Source: Lunularia cruciata (Eukaryota; Streptophyta; Marchantiopsida; Lunulariales; Lunulariaceae). Taken from it: 64,000 nt of DNA. This document shows, in pieces, positions 42,483-52,701 of this stretch. The translations under genes were made by a program, and so were the position numbers. Every line of letters starts with the position of its first letter. Position 1 is the first letter of the stretch. Below the pieces are notes generated by a model, which saw nothing but the letters and a program-made list of their open reading frames with translations, was not told the DNA's origin and ran no database searches. The DNA is taken from contig OX419758.1 in NCBI GenBank assembly GCA_948567375.1, positions 37,205,001 through 37,269,000 of the forward strand, given 5' to 3'.

Positions 42483-42896
42483 TGTAAAAGACCAAATCCG
42501 AGGAGAGAAATAGGAGAATAGAAACTCACATTGGGACACTTGAATGAGGGAAAACTCCAAATGCCTAGCATGAGCTTTGGCTTTGGTATTTATAGGTAGC
42601 ATACAAGGCTCTTGAGAAGCTTCCTCAAGCCGCTCTCTTAGAGTGCAAGCCAAGTTAACTAGGAAGCTTCTCAAGAAGCTTCCTTCTAGAAGCCGCCTAC
42701 TTGGCGTGCAAGCTAAGCTAGTTGGAAGCTTCTAGAAGCTTCCTTCTAGAAGCTACTTACTTAAGATGCAAGCTAAGCTAACCAGGAAGCTTCCCAAGAA
42801 GCTTCCTAGATACTTCCGGAATATTCTAGGCTAATTTGTCTTATGTGTTACTTCGTGAGCCTAACTGACTTCGTCGTTAAACTCCATATTGTTACA
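42483..42896 (-). repeat. 5' LTR of family C copy C1
   Basis: 414 bp, starting TGTAACAATATGGAG at 42896 and ending TTTTACA at 42483 on the minus strand. It contains tandem ~60-bp units rich in GAAGCTTC palindromes and a TATA box at 42587-42594. The base immediately outside begins the AGATC target duplication (GATCT on plus at 42897-42901). Confidence 0.93.
42725..42742. promoter_or_regulatory. Perfect four-unit heat-shock element in C1 5' LTR
   Basis: GAAgcTTCtaGAAgcTTC, followed after one base by a further TTCtaGAA (42744-42751). It lies about 130 bp upstream of the TATA box, at the same place as 397-414 in C2. Known heat-activated plant retrotransposons use such sites. Confidence 0.62.
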
Positions 42897-44510
42897 GATC
42901 TCAAGGGGGAAGTCGGGAGTTCTTTTGACAATTGGAGGAGTTCGGGGAGGGCATTTGAGAAATGGAGGACATAGTTGGAAAGAGGAGACAACAGGCTACA
43001 ATTTTCAGACAAAAATCACTCAATTTGAGCTGAGTATGAGAGGGATATGATCAATTGAGTGAAGGGGGGTTGAATTGATACCCAAGAGTACAAAGTAGTC
43101 AATTGAGGGAGTTTCTTTAGACCATTTCACTATTTGTCAGTGGGATTAGAGAGTGGACAATGTTCTTATAGTACTGACTACAATAAATTCCAGTTTTTGG
43201 TCAATCTCAAATCAGATCCCATTGATCAAAGTTGAAGCTTATGGGATGTAAGGTGTTGGAGAAGAGCTAATGATCAAGTTTTGAGTTTTGGTCACTCCCC
43301 AAGTTGCAGTTCGAATTTCCTCATGAAAATTTCCAGAGTTGTTGGTGGATAGGTTTAGCTCCTTTGTGTGAAAGTTTCATGTGAATTCTTCAAATAGAAA
43401 AATCAGGATCTTGGATCAAGTATACCTGGGTCTGTAGAGCTCACAAGTTAGCCCAGCTCAGGAATTGATCCACATCTAAAGACTGGAGTTGGATTAGGCT
43501 ACAAAAATTTGCAGGAGGTTAGAGAAAAACACAACCAGCTATTGTGGAAAATTTGGGTGGTTCAAGATATGTGTAGAGTGAGATATGATGCAAAAAATCC
43601 TACTAAAAATACTGTCATAAGCTCGGTAGAGCAAATTTTCCTTTCATCTTGATTGGATATCAAGTCTCATGTCCTGTGACTATGACTAAGAGTTTCAGGT
43701 TGCCAGAGTGTTTTTGAGTATCAAGTGTATTTCTGAATCAGAAATTTGGACGAAATTTGCCAAGAACCAGGATCAAACCCTAAAAAGAAGATTTCGAAAT
43801 TAGGGTGAAGTCCAAGAAAAACCGTGGCCAACTTTGAGAGATTTTCAGGAGAGTTATAGTGATTTGATTGAAGTGTATTTTATATCATTGGAAAGCTTAT
43901 TTTACAGGCTTTCCATTGAATTCTAGATCGCTCAAATCCAAGCTATGTAGAAATAGTTACTTGCATATGAGCTATGCAGACTTTTCCCCATCAAAAAGAC
44001 ATAGAAAATCCCCACATGAAGTAGAAATTTGTTGAGATTTGAAGTACATATGGGTGGAGGCTTGGAGTACAGGTTGGAATGAGCTTGATGACAGAGCACA
44101 AAGGCTCTGAAGCTCTTTCCCAACAAAAAGTACAGAGAGTTGTTGCCTTTTTCTTGTGATTGGATCCTCTCTGTACTTGTATACCTATTTGTACGCCCAG
44201 TTGGCTTGGATTGGTGTGCGGGCGTTGCGCTCAGATTATTTCCTTCTAGGAGTGCTGTGTATTTCTTCTTGGTTATGTTGGAAGTGATGACCAGCAAACC
44301 AAGAGTGCGTGTTGTGATGACAGGTCAGGTTACCCGGTACTATCCTTCCCGATAGCAAGAATATTAGTCTTGAGAAAGGAGGGTTCCGGCAATAAGGGTC
44401 ACATGTGTGTTTAGTCAAGTCATTACGGTTTACCTCTAGCCTCTGATCTGTAGTCTCCACAGCTAGGCACCCTGTGTGTTCCCAAAGAGAGAAAAGGAAA
44501 GTACGACAAC
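42897..44510. other. Part of an unassigned ~2.2-kb insert (other part at 58369-58987)
   Basis: No coding region is recognisable. After undoing the inversion this stretch becomes contiguous with 58369-58987 around the C1 insertion site. The reconstituted insert has ends GTTGTCGT and ACGACAAC, an 8-bp inverted terminal match, and interrupts element D2. It could be a solo LTR, a non-autonomous LTR element or another insertion. Confidence 0.45.
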
Positions 44511-44514
44511 ATCT

Positions 44515-45799
44515 CGAGGTAGACTAGAGGTTTGTGGTCTGTCTCTACTACAAATGCCTTCTCACCCAAATAGTGCTTCCAATGCTTGGTTGCTAGAACG
44601 ATGGCCAGCTCTTCTCATTCTTTGGTGTGGTAGTTGCACTCTGCCAATAACAAATTTTGAGAGAAATATGCAATTGGATGCCATCCATCATGCCACTCTT
44701 GTTGTAGGACTGCTCCTATTGCTACGCTTGATGCATCTGTAACCAACTTGATTGGAAGTTTTGGGTCATACCACTTCAAGATTGGTGCATGTAGCAAGGC
44801 AACTTTCAATTCTTGAAAGGCCAACTCTCGGTTCCCCATGTCCACTTCTTCCCCTTGCCAAGTAGTGACGTTAAAGGCTGTGCAATCTTGGAGAAGTCCT
44901 TGACAAATCTACGATAGAATCCTATCAACCCAAAGAAGCTCTTGAGTTGAGTCTGATCTTTTGGGGCACGCTATTTTTGAATGACCTCTATTTTATCCGT
45001 CAATACTTGAATGCCCACTTACTCTATGCCCCAAGTAGTCTACTTTAGACTTGCCAAACTCGCACTTTGAGATTTTGGTGTATAATCTATTCTGTCTTAG
45101 AATCTGGAGGACCTCTCGTAGATGTTGTTTGTGTTCCATCATCGTGCTACTGTATACTAAGATATCATCCAAGAAGACGATAACAGACTTATCCAAGTAT
45201 GGACGAAATATGTCATTCATTAGACTCATGAAAGTGGCAGGTGCATTGGTGAGGCCAAAAGGCATCACAAGATACTCAAAGTGGCCATACTTGGTTCAAA
45301 AGGTAGTTTTGTACACATCCTCCTTTGCAATTTGGATTTGATTGTAACCACTCTGCAAGTCCAATTTGGTGAAGTATCTCGCTCCATGGAGTTGATCAAA
45401 CAGGTCATCCATGCGAGGTAAAAGGTATTTATTCTTCACTATTTGCTGATTGAGACCTCAATAGTCAATGCACATGCGCATTGTACCATCCTTCTTCTTC
45501 ACAAACAAGACAAGAGCTCCATATAGTAGTATGCTAGATTGGATGAACCCCTTTTGTAGCATCTCCTCAATTTGAGTCTTACACTCCTCCAACTCATGAG
45601 GTGATAGGCGATATGGGGCCTTACAAGGAGGTGTCTTCCTCGGAAGTGTCTCAATTTTATGATCTACTCTCCTTTTTGGTGGTAATCCTAAGGGTAGATC
45701 ATTGGGAAAGACATCTTGAAATTCATCTATCATAGCCTTCAATTTCTCAAGAACTTGTCCATCAAGTTGTGCACTCTTGACTTCTCTTATTAGACACAT
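44515..45799 (-). pseudogene. RT and RNase H remnant of D2
   Basis: Three fragments: CMCLIREVKSAQLDG through MRMCIDY (45458-45799), [20 protein letters not shown] with [13 protein letters not shown] (44993-45268), and [20 protein letters not shown] with FSQNLLLAECNYHT (44615-44845). Frameshifts and stops separate them. Useful as a reference for mutations in D1. Confidence 0.8.
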
Positions 45800-45922
45800 G
45801 AAACATCTATCGATCTTATAGACAGTTGCCGTCCCTATGACATATAGAGGCAGATCCTACTTGGGTGATTTTTCTTTAACCCCAATGATTGACCATTGGT
45901 GGGTTCTAACTACTTTCTTCCT

Positions 45923-46192
45923 CTAATTTACCATATGGTTGTAATGCTCCATCCATGGCATGCGTAAGATTGCACCATAACAAGCTAATTGTATCACTTG
46001 CCACTCAATTGCTTCCTGATATTCTCCTATAGAGAGTGTGACCCATCTAGGTAATGATTCAATCCTCTTTGTTTGCCCGTTAGGCAACTCTACTTCTTCA
46101 CTCCCATCTCTCTCTAGATCCATTCCCAATCTTATTGCAACAAAGCAAGATAAGAAATTCTTTGTTGCTCCCGGATCGATTAATACTCTCAC
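45923..46192 (-). pseudogene. Protease region of D2
   Basis: Reads RVLIDPGATKNFLSCFVAIR, with the same Asp-Pro-Gly triplet as D1, then IEWQVIQLACYGAILRMPWM, the protease C-terminus. It is truncated by a stop after YNHMVN. Confidence 0.72.
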
Positions 46193-46379
46193 TTGATTGC
46201 CTTCTCAGACTCCATTCATGACAATCAATTGTGAGGTTGCCTTTCGGGATCTTTGCACATTATTCTTCTTCCTTCCCTTGCTTCTCTTCTTCCGTATTGA
46301 GCTAGTGAGGCTGCAAGGTACATTTATTGGCAATCTTTGTTTTTTGAAGTGTTTTCTACCTCCTCCTCTTCAATGCGCC

Positions 46380-47402
46380 TCTCCATGTTGTTCAAAGATT
46401 GCATGTATGAAGGCCAAGGGCTTCTAGGGAAACAAGTGCGACAGTTGGTAGATATGTGCACAATATGGCCACAATTGTAACAATAGTATTGTTCTCCTCA
46501 AGTTCCATCTCCTTGTGGGACTGCATCTCTTTGTTCTTCTACTCGTCTATGCTTTCCTTGAAGCGGTCATGCTCCTCAATCTCAAAATCAAAGGTTGCAC
46601 AATTCTATTGGTACGGGTCCACCTATGTGTGGCATTTTTGCCCAATAATGTTGAGATAGAACTACTCCTTCACCTCCACTTAATGCTTCTACTTTTCTCT
46701 ATGCACAAACAATGGCTTCAAATACCGTGCGAGGATTTTGCACCATGACTTCTTGGCAAATCCGCTCCTTTAATCCTCGTTTGAAATTGTCAAGAGCCTC
46801 TGCTGGACTCATGTTGGTTATTGTGACTTGTAGATCCAGAAATGCCTCTACATACTCTTGTACGATGTTCTTTTGTCTCAATCCCCATAGTCGGGTTTGA
46901 GATTTATGCACAAAATCTACCAATTGGAAATTCTTCAACAATCCTTCTTGCATTGATGTCCACATGACCTACCTTCTCTCTGCAAACATGGATCGTTCCC
47001 AAGCATCATACCATGTGAGGGCTTTATTGGTCAAGTATCCATATGCAAACATGCCTGCAGCATGCTCCGTGATCTCTGTTAAGAACAATTGGAAGTATCG
47101 ATTCATTCTTGAGATCCAATTTTTCACTACTCCCATCATATGCTGCCCCTTGTAAGGCTCAATGTTGCAAGTCTTCTTCATCCGGAGTAGCAATGTGGCT
47201 TCATCGTTGATAGGATTTGTAGGTATAGATGCCTCTCCAAATATTTCAGTCGCAGGTACTGGGTTTTGAGACGGCTCTTCTTCTTCTGGCTTGATTGTTC
47301 CTATGGATCTGCTCTTGACTTTGTAATGTCTCCATGGTCATCTTAATCTCTCAAAATTCATTAAACATCCCTTCCACCAGCTCTTGCAATTGCGGATCTA
47401 TG
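46380..47402 (-). pseudogene. Gag remnant of D2
   Basis: Colinear with the D1 gag. The start codon has changed to ATA (DPQLQELVEGMFNEF follows). Fragments FAYGYLTNKALTWYDAWERS, RLWGLRQKNIVQEYVEAFLD and FKRGLKERICQEV are recognisable. In D2 the codon corresponding to the D1 stop at 39142 is still sense. Confidence 0.72.
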
Positions 47403-47434
47403 GTTCCTACAACACTCAATTGCTACTATCTACT

Positions 47435-47638
47435 TCAAAACAAAGTCAATATGATCATTCTAGAAAGCACACAAACTATCAAAACTACCATTGGAACCTC
47501 AGAAGCTATCACTCGTTGATAATACTCCTTGCCAAAATTTCTAACCACAAAATCTCTAAACATCATTTTTGGTCTCACTACATAATGGATTTCTACTTGA
47601 GTGTTGAAAGGGAGAGGATTTTGGACATTCACATCCAT
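47435..47638 (-). CDS. Leader small ORF b of D2 (67 aa)
   Basis: Counterpart of D1 ORF b, same length, open: MDVNVQNPLPFNTQVEIHYV, then FGKEYYQRVI. It begins 4 bp after the stop of ORF a, as in D1. Confidence 0.55.
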   Translation of the reverse strand: MDVNVQNPLPFNTQVEIHYVVRPKMMFRDFVVRNFGKEYYQRVIASEVPMVVLIVCVLSRMIILTLF

Positions 47639-47642
47639 ATCA

Positions 47643-47864
47643 TCATAGTAGAATGTAGATTTTCAAATCCCACTCTCTGGCATATATCACCACAGATAGA
47701 ATCACCGAGTTTGGTGAGTTCATCACCCTATCCATGAATTCTGTGCCAAAGTGATAAATTAGCAATACCTTCATTTGCTCACGCTGGATGTACATAACCT
47801 TGATGTGAAATGGATTTGGGAATGGAAATCTAGGTGCGAGAAATTGTCCTCCCGGTGCATCCAT
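47643..47864 (-). CDS. Leader small ORF a of D2 (73 aa)
   Basis: Same length and position as D1 ORF a (39902-40123). Most differences are conservative: HIKVMYIQREQMKVLLIYHF, then GTEFMDRVMNSPN, AREWDLKIYILL. It stays open although gag, protease and RT of this copy are broken. Confidence 0.55.
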   Translation of the reverse strand: MDAPGGQFLAPRFPFPNPFHIKVMYIQREQMKVLLIYHFGTEFMDRVMNSPNSVILSVVIYAREWDLKIYILL

Positions 47865-48004
47865 CCCGTCCGCTCTCTAAAGTCCTTCCTAAGTCTAGCA
47901 ACTACTATATGTTCTCCACCTAGAATTACTCAATTTTAATAGTTTGTGCTCTTCCAAGAGGGGTGATCCACTCTCTTGGACTAAGACACTTGCTCTGATA
48001 CCAT

Positions 48005-48735
48005 TGTAATACTCCAAGGACAAAAGAATAGAAAGAAACACAAATTACATACTCAACATTCGGTGCCCCAAAGGAGCACCTTCTCTTTATTATATAGACA
48101 AAGAGTATCTCCTCCAAGGAAGCTCCACCATAGGATTAGGCACACAGATAGGTGACCTGTCAGCAAGCTCCACCCTTGGATTATTTACTTGGATGGGTGA
48201 CATGTTGGTCTAGGTCCTATCTGGTTGGTCAAACAAGCTTTGACTGGAGGGAATCTTTTAGGGAATCTTCTTGTAAGAGTCTCAAAACCGTGTAAGGTAC
48301 CATTGGAAAGCTCTAAAAAAGACAAACCAAGGGAATGGAAGGCTATTCTTTTCTCTATTTGAAGAGGATGCTGCACAATTTTTGAGGCCTAATTCATCCG
48401 TTTAGGCCTCTAAAATTGCCTTCAAAGATTTCAAGCATATTTTGGTTCCTACTCTATTAGTAGAAGTCCCCTTTTGGTGATACTTCTTTTTGATATGTTC
48501 AGTCCATCATGTGTAAAATCCTTCCAGATGTTACCAAACCAATTCTCACCTTTAAATCATATGTCTAGCTATTGGTCCTAAGGTTCTCAAGTATATTTTG
48601 GTTTTTGCTCTATTAGTAGTACTCTTTTGGTGATACTTCTATCTGATCTATTTTGACCCTCATGTATAACATCATTCTAGATGTTACCAAACCAAATTTC
48701 ACATCTAGATCATATGGCTAGCTCTTGGTATTACA
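48005..48735 (-). repeat. 5' LTR of D2
   Basis: 731 bp from TGTAATACCAAGAGC to GTATTACA on the minus strand. It is clearly more diverged from the D1 LTRs than those are from each other. The external flank (ACGTG in element orientation) does not match the flank of the partner 3' LTR (TAGTG) beyond three bases. Confidence 0.9.
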
Positions 48736-49835
48736 CACGTTTGCCTTTCTTACTCATGATTTGGATTTCGAGAGTGTTGTGGTCCTTCAAGAGAGAGCTT
48801 CCGGATTTCAAATGAGTTGTCCTTCTTGTGCTGAAAACTTAAGATGAGAATTAGATTAGATAGAAATTAAAATAGACTTTATTGTACTTACATTGAGATA
48901 TTAACATAGATGCTTGGTGCTCTTTTTATTACCTATCTATAACATTAGTTCATTTTGCGTGTTATGCATAGCTAAAGTTAATAGATGAAATATTCCTATA
49001 CGAAAGTGATTTATATATGCCGTGCATAGGTATGGCATATATAAATCACTTTCCTATAGGAATATTATTACTAGTAACCAACATCATGTGCTTCAAATTA
49101 ACTAAAGTAAGTATTATCCTTTCATGCAATAAATATTAATTAATTAATTTCTCTATATACAACAATTTGATATATACTTATCTACTTTATTATTGGAACA
49201 TGTATCTTGTGAAATCATGAATGGGTATTATTTTAAAATTCCCCTCCATATAAGGCTCCATATAATTGACTAGAAGCAAAGTTACAAAGAGAAAAATATA
49301 TACTTATATCTTTGTAAATAGATGTTAAAATTTATTCAAAGTAATAACTAAGGTAGAAAACACTAAATATTTAATTCTATTTAAAGAGATAATAACTCAA
49401 AATGGGATGCAATTGATCATGAGCAAAGTCATTCAAGAAAAATCTATAACTTTAATTTTATTTTTATTTTTGAAGAAGCTTTATTCAAGGTCATGCCACA
49501 AGTTGAACATATTATTAATTTAAAACTTACTTGAGTTAAATAATAATTCAAAATAAGATGCAATACCAATTGGTAAAATCAAAATTGTTTCATTATAAAA
49601 AGACCCCATAATACTCTTTATACACATAATATTTGATGGTCAAATACAATAAGAGGACTTTGTAAATAAAAACCATATAACAAATCATATGTCTAATAAC
49701 GATCTTTATGTTTAATAATATGATAAAAAAATTCATCTATATTAGTAATAGGTGACTATAACCAACTTCTCTATATAATCAAACCATATCTTTCAAGAAA
49801 ATAAAAAGAAAATCTAACTCTAAGAATAAACTTTG
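48736..49835. other. AT-rich DNA with a near-perfect foldback
   Basis: No gene is supported. At 48989-49066 two 33-bp arms (48989-49021 and 49034-49066) are inverted copies with one mismatch around a 12-base loop. The rest is AT-rich without recognisable features. Confidence 0.65.
48989..49066. repeat. 78-nt foldback, 33-bp arms
   Basis: The left arm begins AATATTCCTATACGAAAGTG and its inverted copy differs at one base. The loop is GTGCATAGGTAT. It could be a remnant of a small foldback element or a hairpin RNA precursor. There is no transcription evidence. Confidence 0.85.
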
Positions 49836-50582
49836 TTGTGCGTATATACATTGCTACACAACATATATCACTGTCAACATCATACACTATAGAAGCACAA
49901 CTCACACATAAGTCATACAAAGTCTCTAAAGTGCCACAATGTTGTTGTGCGTATATACATTGTTACACAACATACATCATTGTCAACATCATACACTATA
50001 GAAGCACAACTCACACATAAGTCATACATAGGCTCTAAAGTGCCACAATTTTTTACCACTCTCAACTCAACTCAGATCAGTACTTGATTTATTATTCTAT
50101 AAATTGCCAACAATTGGGCATTGATTATAGTCAAGCCACACCCACTCCAGCTAAGAGAATCCAGGTGACTCTTGTCAGCCTCTATCCACCATAGCTAGGA
50201 ACTTGAAGGCTCAACATCAAAGAAGTGAGCTCTTTGGAGCTGCACTTTGAAAGGATACCCTTGGACTTGAGCTAGATCTGAAACCCTAACGGTCCCGCTG
50301 ACGGCACACTCAATGGTGCAAATGATGCAAAGTGATGGTGGGCTCCACCGTGAAATCAGCACCTTGAACACAAAATCTAACCGTCAAAAAGTAGTCTTTG
50401 ATAAATTGCTTAAATAACTCTAACTACTATCACTGGAACTATAGTGTCCGAGCAATCTAGATGCGACACTACAAATGGCGTGACAACTATCATGCATATA
50501 TACATTGCTACACAACATACATACTGTCAACATCATACACTATAGAAGCACAACTCACACATAGACTCTAAAGTGCCACAAT
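49836..50582. repeat. ~105-bp tandem repeat, three units, the third displaced by a solo LTR
   Basis: Units at about 49836-49940, 49941-50049 and 50486-50582 share GCGTATATACATTG-type starts, the core CATACACTATAGAAGCACAA and the end AAAGTGCCACAAT. A family F solo LTR separates units 2 and 3. Confidence 0.8.
50050..50485 (-). repeat. Solo LTR of family F
   Basis: On the minus strand it starts TGTCACGCCATTTGTAG and ends GTGGTAAAA, 436 bp. Flanks ACAAT (50045-50049) and ACTAT (50486-50490) form a TSD with one mismatch. Its ends define the family F LTR boundaries. Confidence 0.75.
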
Positions 50583-50854
50583 TGCCTCCCTAACTGGCGG
50601 TTAGGTCCCTCTAACTCCAGATAGCCATCTACTCTAAGTATATGGTATACCCTATAATGGGCAAAGATCAAGAGACCGGGTGCTATGGAGCCCCATTGTT
50701 AGTCGCTTGTTTGCAATGTATACCATATAAAGAATGAACTAGCTATAAGTCAAGTACATCTGCTGAGTCATTATTGGTAGTTACTATATTAGTTACCTCA
50801 TGCTACCGCAATTATGATTACCTACATTACTAGATTAATTGCAGTTGATGCAAC
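50583..50854. other. Short unassigned segment at the right inversion breakpoint
   Basis: No gene. It contains GTCATTATTGGTAG then GTTACCTCA at about 50770-50800. A related inverted sequence flanks the other breakpoint at about 31693-31725. It ends where family E LTR homology begins. Confidence 0.5.
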
Positions 50855-51098
50855 TTAGTAACTTTGGTACGTAACTATTTCACAAGTATATAAGCAAGCG
50901 GTGAGGAGGTACTCATCATTCTTTCATTTGCAACTATCTCTCTCTCATTGAGTTCTCTAGTGAGCAATGTCTTGAGTCTTGGAGTGTTAGCCTTGGAGGA
51001 GTATGATGGAGTTGGGGTTCCTTGCCTTCTTAGTCCATGGTGCGCTACCATAATAACCATCAAAGGTTCATCCTGAGTGAGAGACAGGCCGGCTCACA
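50855..51098 (+). repeat. Last 244 bp of the family E 5' LTR
   Basis: Matches 56731-56974 of the 3' LTR almost base for base, including GTATATAAGC (TATA-like) near 50886-50895 and the end GGCCGGCTCACA. LTR positions corresponding to 56551-56730 are absent from both 5' LTR pieces. Confidence 0.9.
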
Positions 51099-51139
51099 TT
51101 TTTGGTTCCGTTGCCAGGACCTCTCTAGAAGGCAAGATA

Positions 51140-51310
51140 ATGTTCCGCGTTCAATTCTACATTAGGCAAAAGGAGGCTATGAGAGCTCACTTGGAGAGAA
51201 CATTAGGAGAGGAAAGAGCTGAACTTATGTTAGAGAACCAAGATCCATTTGTATACCTTGTAGTTCATTATGATGTCTTTGAGGTGATTTTGTACATCTT
51301 GTACACATGA
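51140..51310 (+). CDS. Leader small ORF of family E (56 aa)
   Basis: Starts 25 bp after the primer-like site. The product reads MFRVQFYIRQKEAMRAHLER, then a LGEERAELM segment, DPFVYLVVHYDVFEV and ends LYILYT. The pattern (aromatic-hydrophobic strand, YI, M-x-x-x-L, FG/LG-x-E, P-hydrophobic, V-x-Y-D, YIL) matches D1 ORF a and the family C small ORF. No known domain recognised. Confidence 0.6.
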   Translation: MFRVQFYIRQKEAMRAHLERTLGEERAELMLENQDPFVYLVVHYDVFEVILYILYT

Positions 51311-52030
51311 GAGAAATTGGAGAGATTGTGTGAGGTGGAATGTTGATTTTGGGGATTAAGGTGATTTTGGACAAAATCTCAAGTTTGAGATCTGGACTTA
51401 AAATTTCTACACATGATAGCTTGGGTTATCTTTCAGTTAGCACCCTTAAAATTATTGTGAGAGCTACTATGCGCACAAGGCTAGAAATTTTGAAAGTTGA
51501 TAGGGTAAAGTGCCCCCGCAATTGCATGCTCTCTGGAAAATTGTATAGAGTCTACCATTTCTTCAATTTTTAGTGAATTTTCCTGAAAATTTCCAAGAAA
51601 ATTCAGTGCATTGTATCTTACCTGTTGCCACAAAAATTAGAGAGAGATAGTTCTTGCGCAAGGAGTTATGAGTTTTTGAAGTGAGTGGGGTGGTTTTCAG
51701 ACCAAATCTGAAATATGGGTGCTGAATAGAAAGGTGTCTAGGCCAAATGGCTAAATGAAAAGATCTGAAATTTTGCAAGGATAGACGCTCTAGAGTTGTG
51801 ATCAAGTGTGCAATATTTCAGAGGACTGTGACATACTGGTTGGGAGATTTGAGTGACATTGTGAGGAAGGGTCAATTCTGCAGAGTGGAGATCTCATGCA
51901 TGAGAAGTTTGAGATCAACAAAAGCATGTTTGAGTGTTTAGATTCATCTTGGGAACATGGAGGGTCATCAAGAGTGGAAATTGAGATTATGCAAGGTTCC
52001 CCAAGGGTTTGAGGTGATTGTAGGGGTTGA
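51311..52030 (+). other. Family E leader between small ORF and Cys-rich ORF
   Basis: Open frames exist but none is convincing. A frame from the ATG at 51957 (MEGHQEWKLRLCKVPQGFEV) may be the original start of the Cys-rich ORF, since it runs into the same region in a different frame. Confidence 0.4.
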
Positions 52031-52429
52031 TTTGAGGAAAAGAGAGTTTATAATAGAATTGAAGAGAGTATTGAGGGGATCCAAAAACCTACACCACTTG
52101 GAGGAAAGAGTGAGTCTAAGTGCTTTCTATGTGGAGAGAAGGGACATAAGGCAAGTTCATATCCATTGACCTTTGAGAGCAAGAGATTGAGGGAAAGGAG
52201 AAGCTTACTTGACTTGGGTTTGCATGTTGGACCTTCTTCACCAAGATTGGGAGGGAGAAGATCTAAGACCAAGGAGTTATGTGAGGTTTGTGGAGTTGAA
52301 GGACTTCCAAAAGGACATGAGTGTAGTGGAGTAAAAGCACTTTTGGAAACTTTGGTGAAGGATCTTGGAGAGAGTCTTAGTACAACTACAGAAATACTAC
52401 CACCTTCATCAGCTAGTTCTCAAGATTAG
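52031..52429 (+). pseudogene. Extra Cys-rich ORF upstream of gag (family E)
   Basis: An open frame with no ATG of its own. It contains CFLCGEKGHKASSY, a zinc-knuckle-like motif in which the fourth Cys is replaced, and a second cluster CEVCGVEGLPKGHEC, then an acidic tail (LVKDLGESLSTTTEILPPSS) and stop. A one-base frameshift from the ATG frame at 51957 would explain the missing start. This is separate from the true gag knuckle at 53503-53544. Extra ORFs near gag are known in some plant Tat-type elements; this one I do not recognise. Confidence 0.5.
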
Positions 52430-52701
52430 TGATGGAGATACTCTTTCAACTTATGGATAAACTATCCATGAGAGTTAGATTAATATACACTCTAGGATTT
52501 GATGTTGCAATAGAAATCTTGGAGTAACCTAAACCTTTTGTGTTCCCTAGAGTGGATTATTCTTAGATGGTGTTAGTCATGTATATACTCTATTAGTAAT
52601 AGAGTGAGAGAAAAAAAAAGAAAAAAAATTGAGAGAAAAGAAAGATAGTGAGGGGTTAAGATGGGAAAACTCCGGTTTTCTTTGGCAAGGATGGAGAAGA
52701 T

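Larger units (their letters stand above)
32020..42896 (-). mobile_element. Family C chromovirus, 5' part (copy C1), with a nested D element
   Basis: On the minus strand this is 5' LTR (42483-42896), primer site TGGTATCAGAGC (42470-42481), leader small ORF, gag, protease, RT, RNase H and the first part of integrase. A complete D element (34387-41006, TSD AAACC) interrupts it within the protease region. It ends at 32020 in integrase codons ...APTLA, where a family E LTR begins. The remaining 3' part of the same element is at 56975-58368 on the plus strand. The 5-bp TSD AGATC at 42897-42901 (as GATCT) and 58369-58373 ties the two parts together. Confidence 0.88.
44511..48735 (-). mobile_element. 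Family D chromovirus, 5' half (copy D2)
   Basis: Minus strand: 5' LTR 48005-48735, primer site TGGTATCAGAGC (47992-48003), two leader small ORFs, gag, protease, RT and RNase H up to codons HKPLVYLE. It ends at 44511, exactly where the plus-strand fragment 58988-61335 begins in the family D sequence. It is more diverged and more decayed than D1. Confidence 0.88.
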
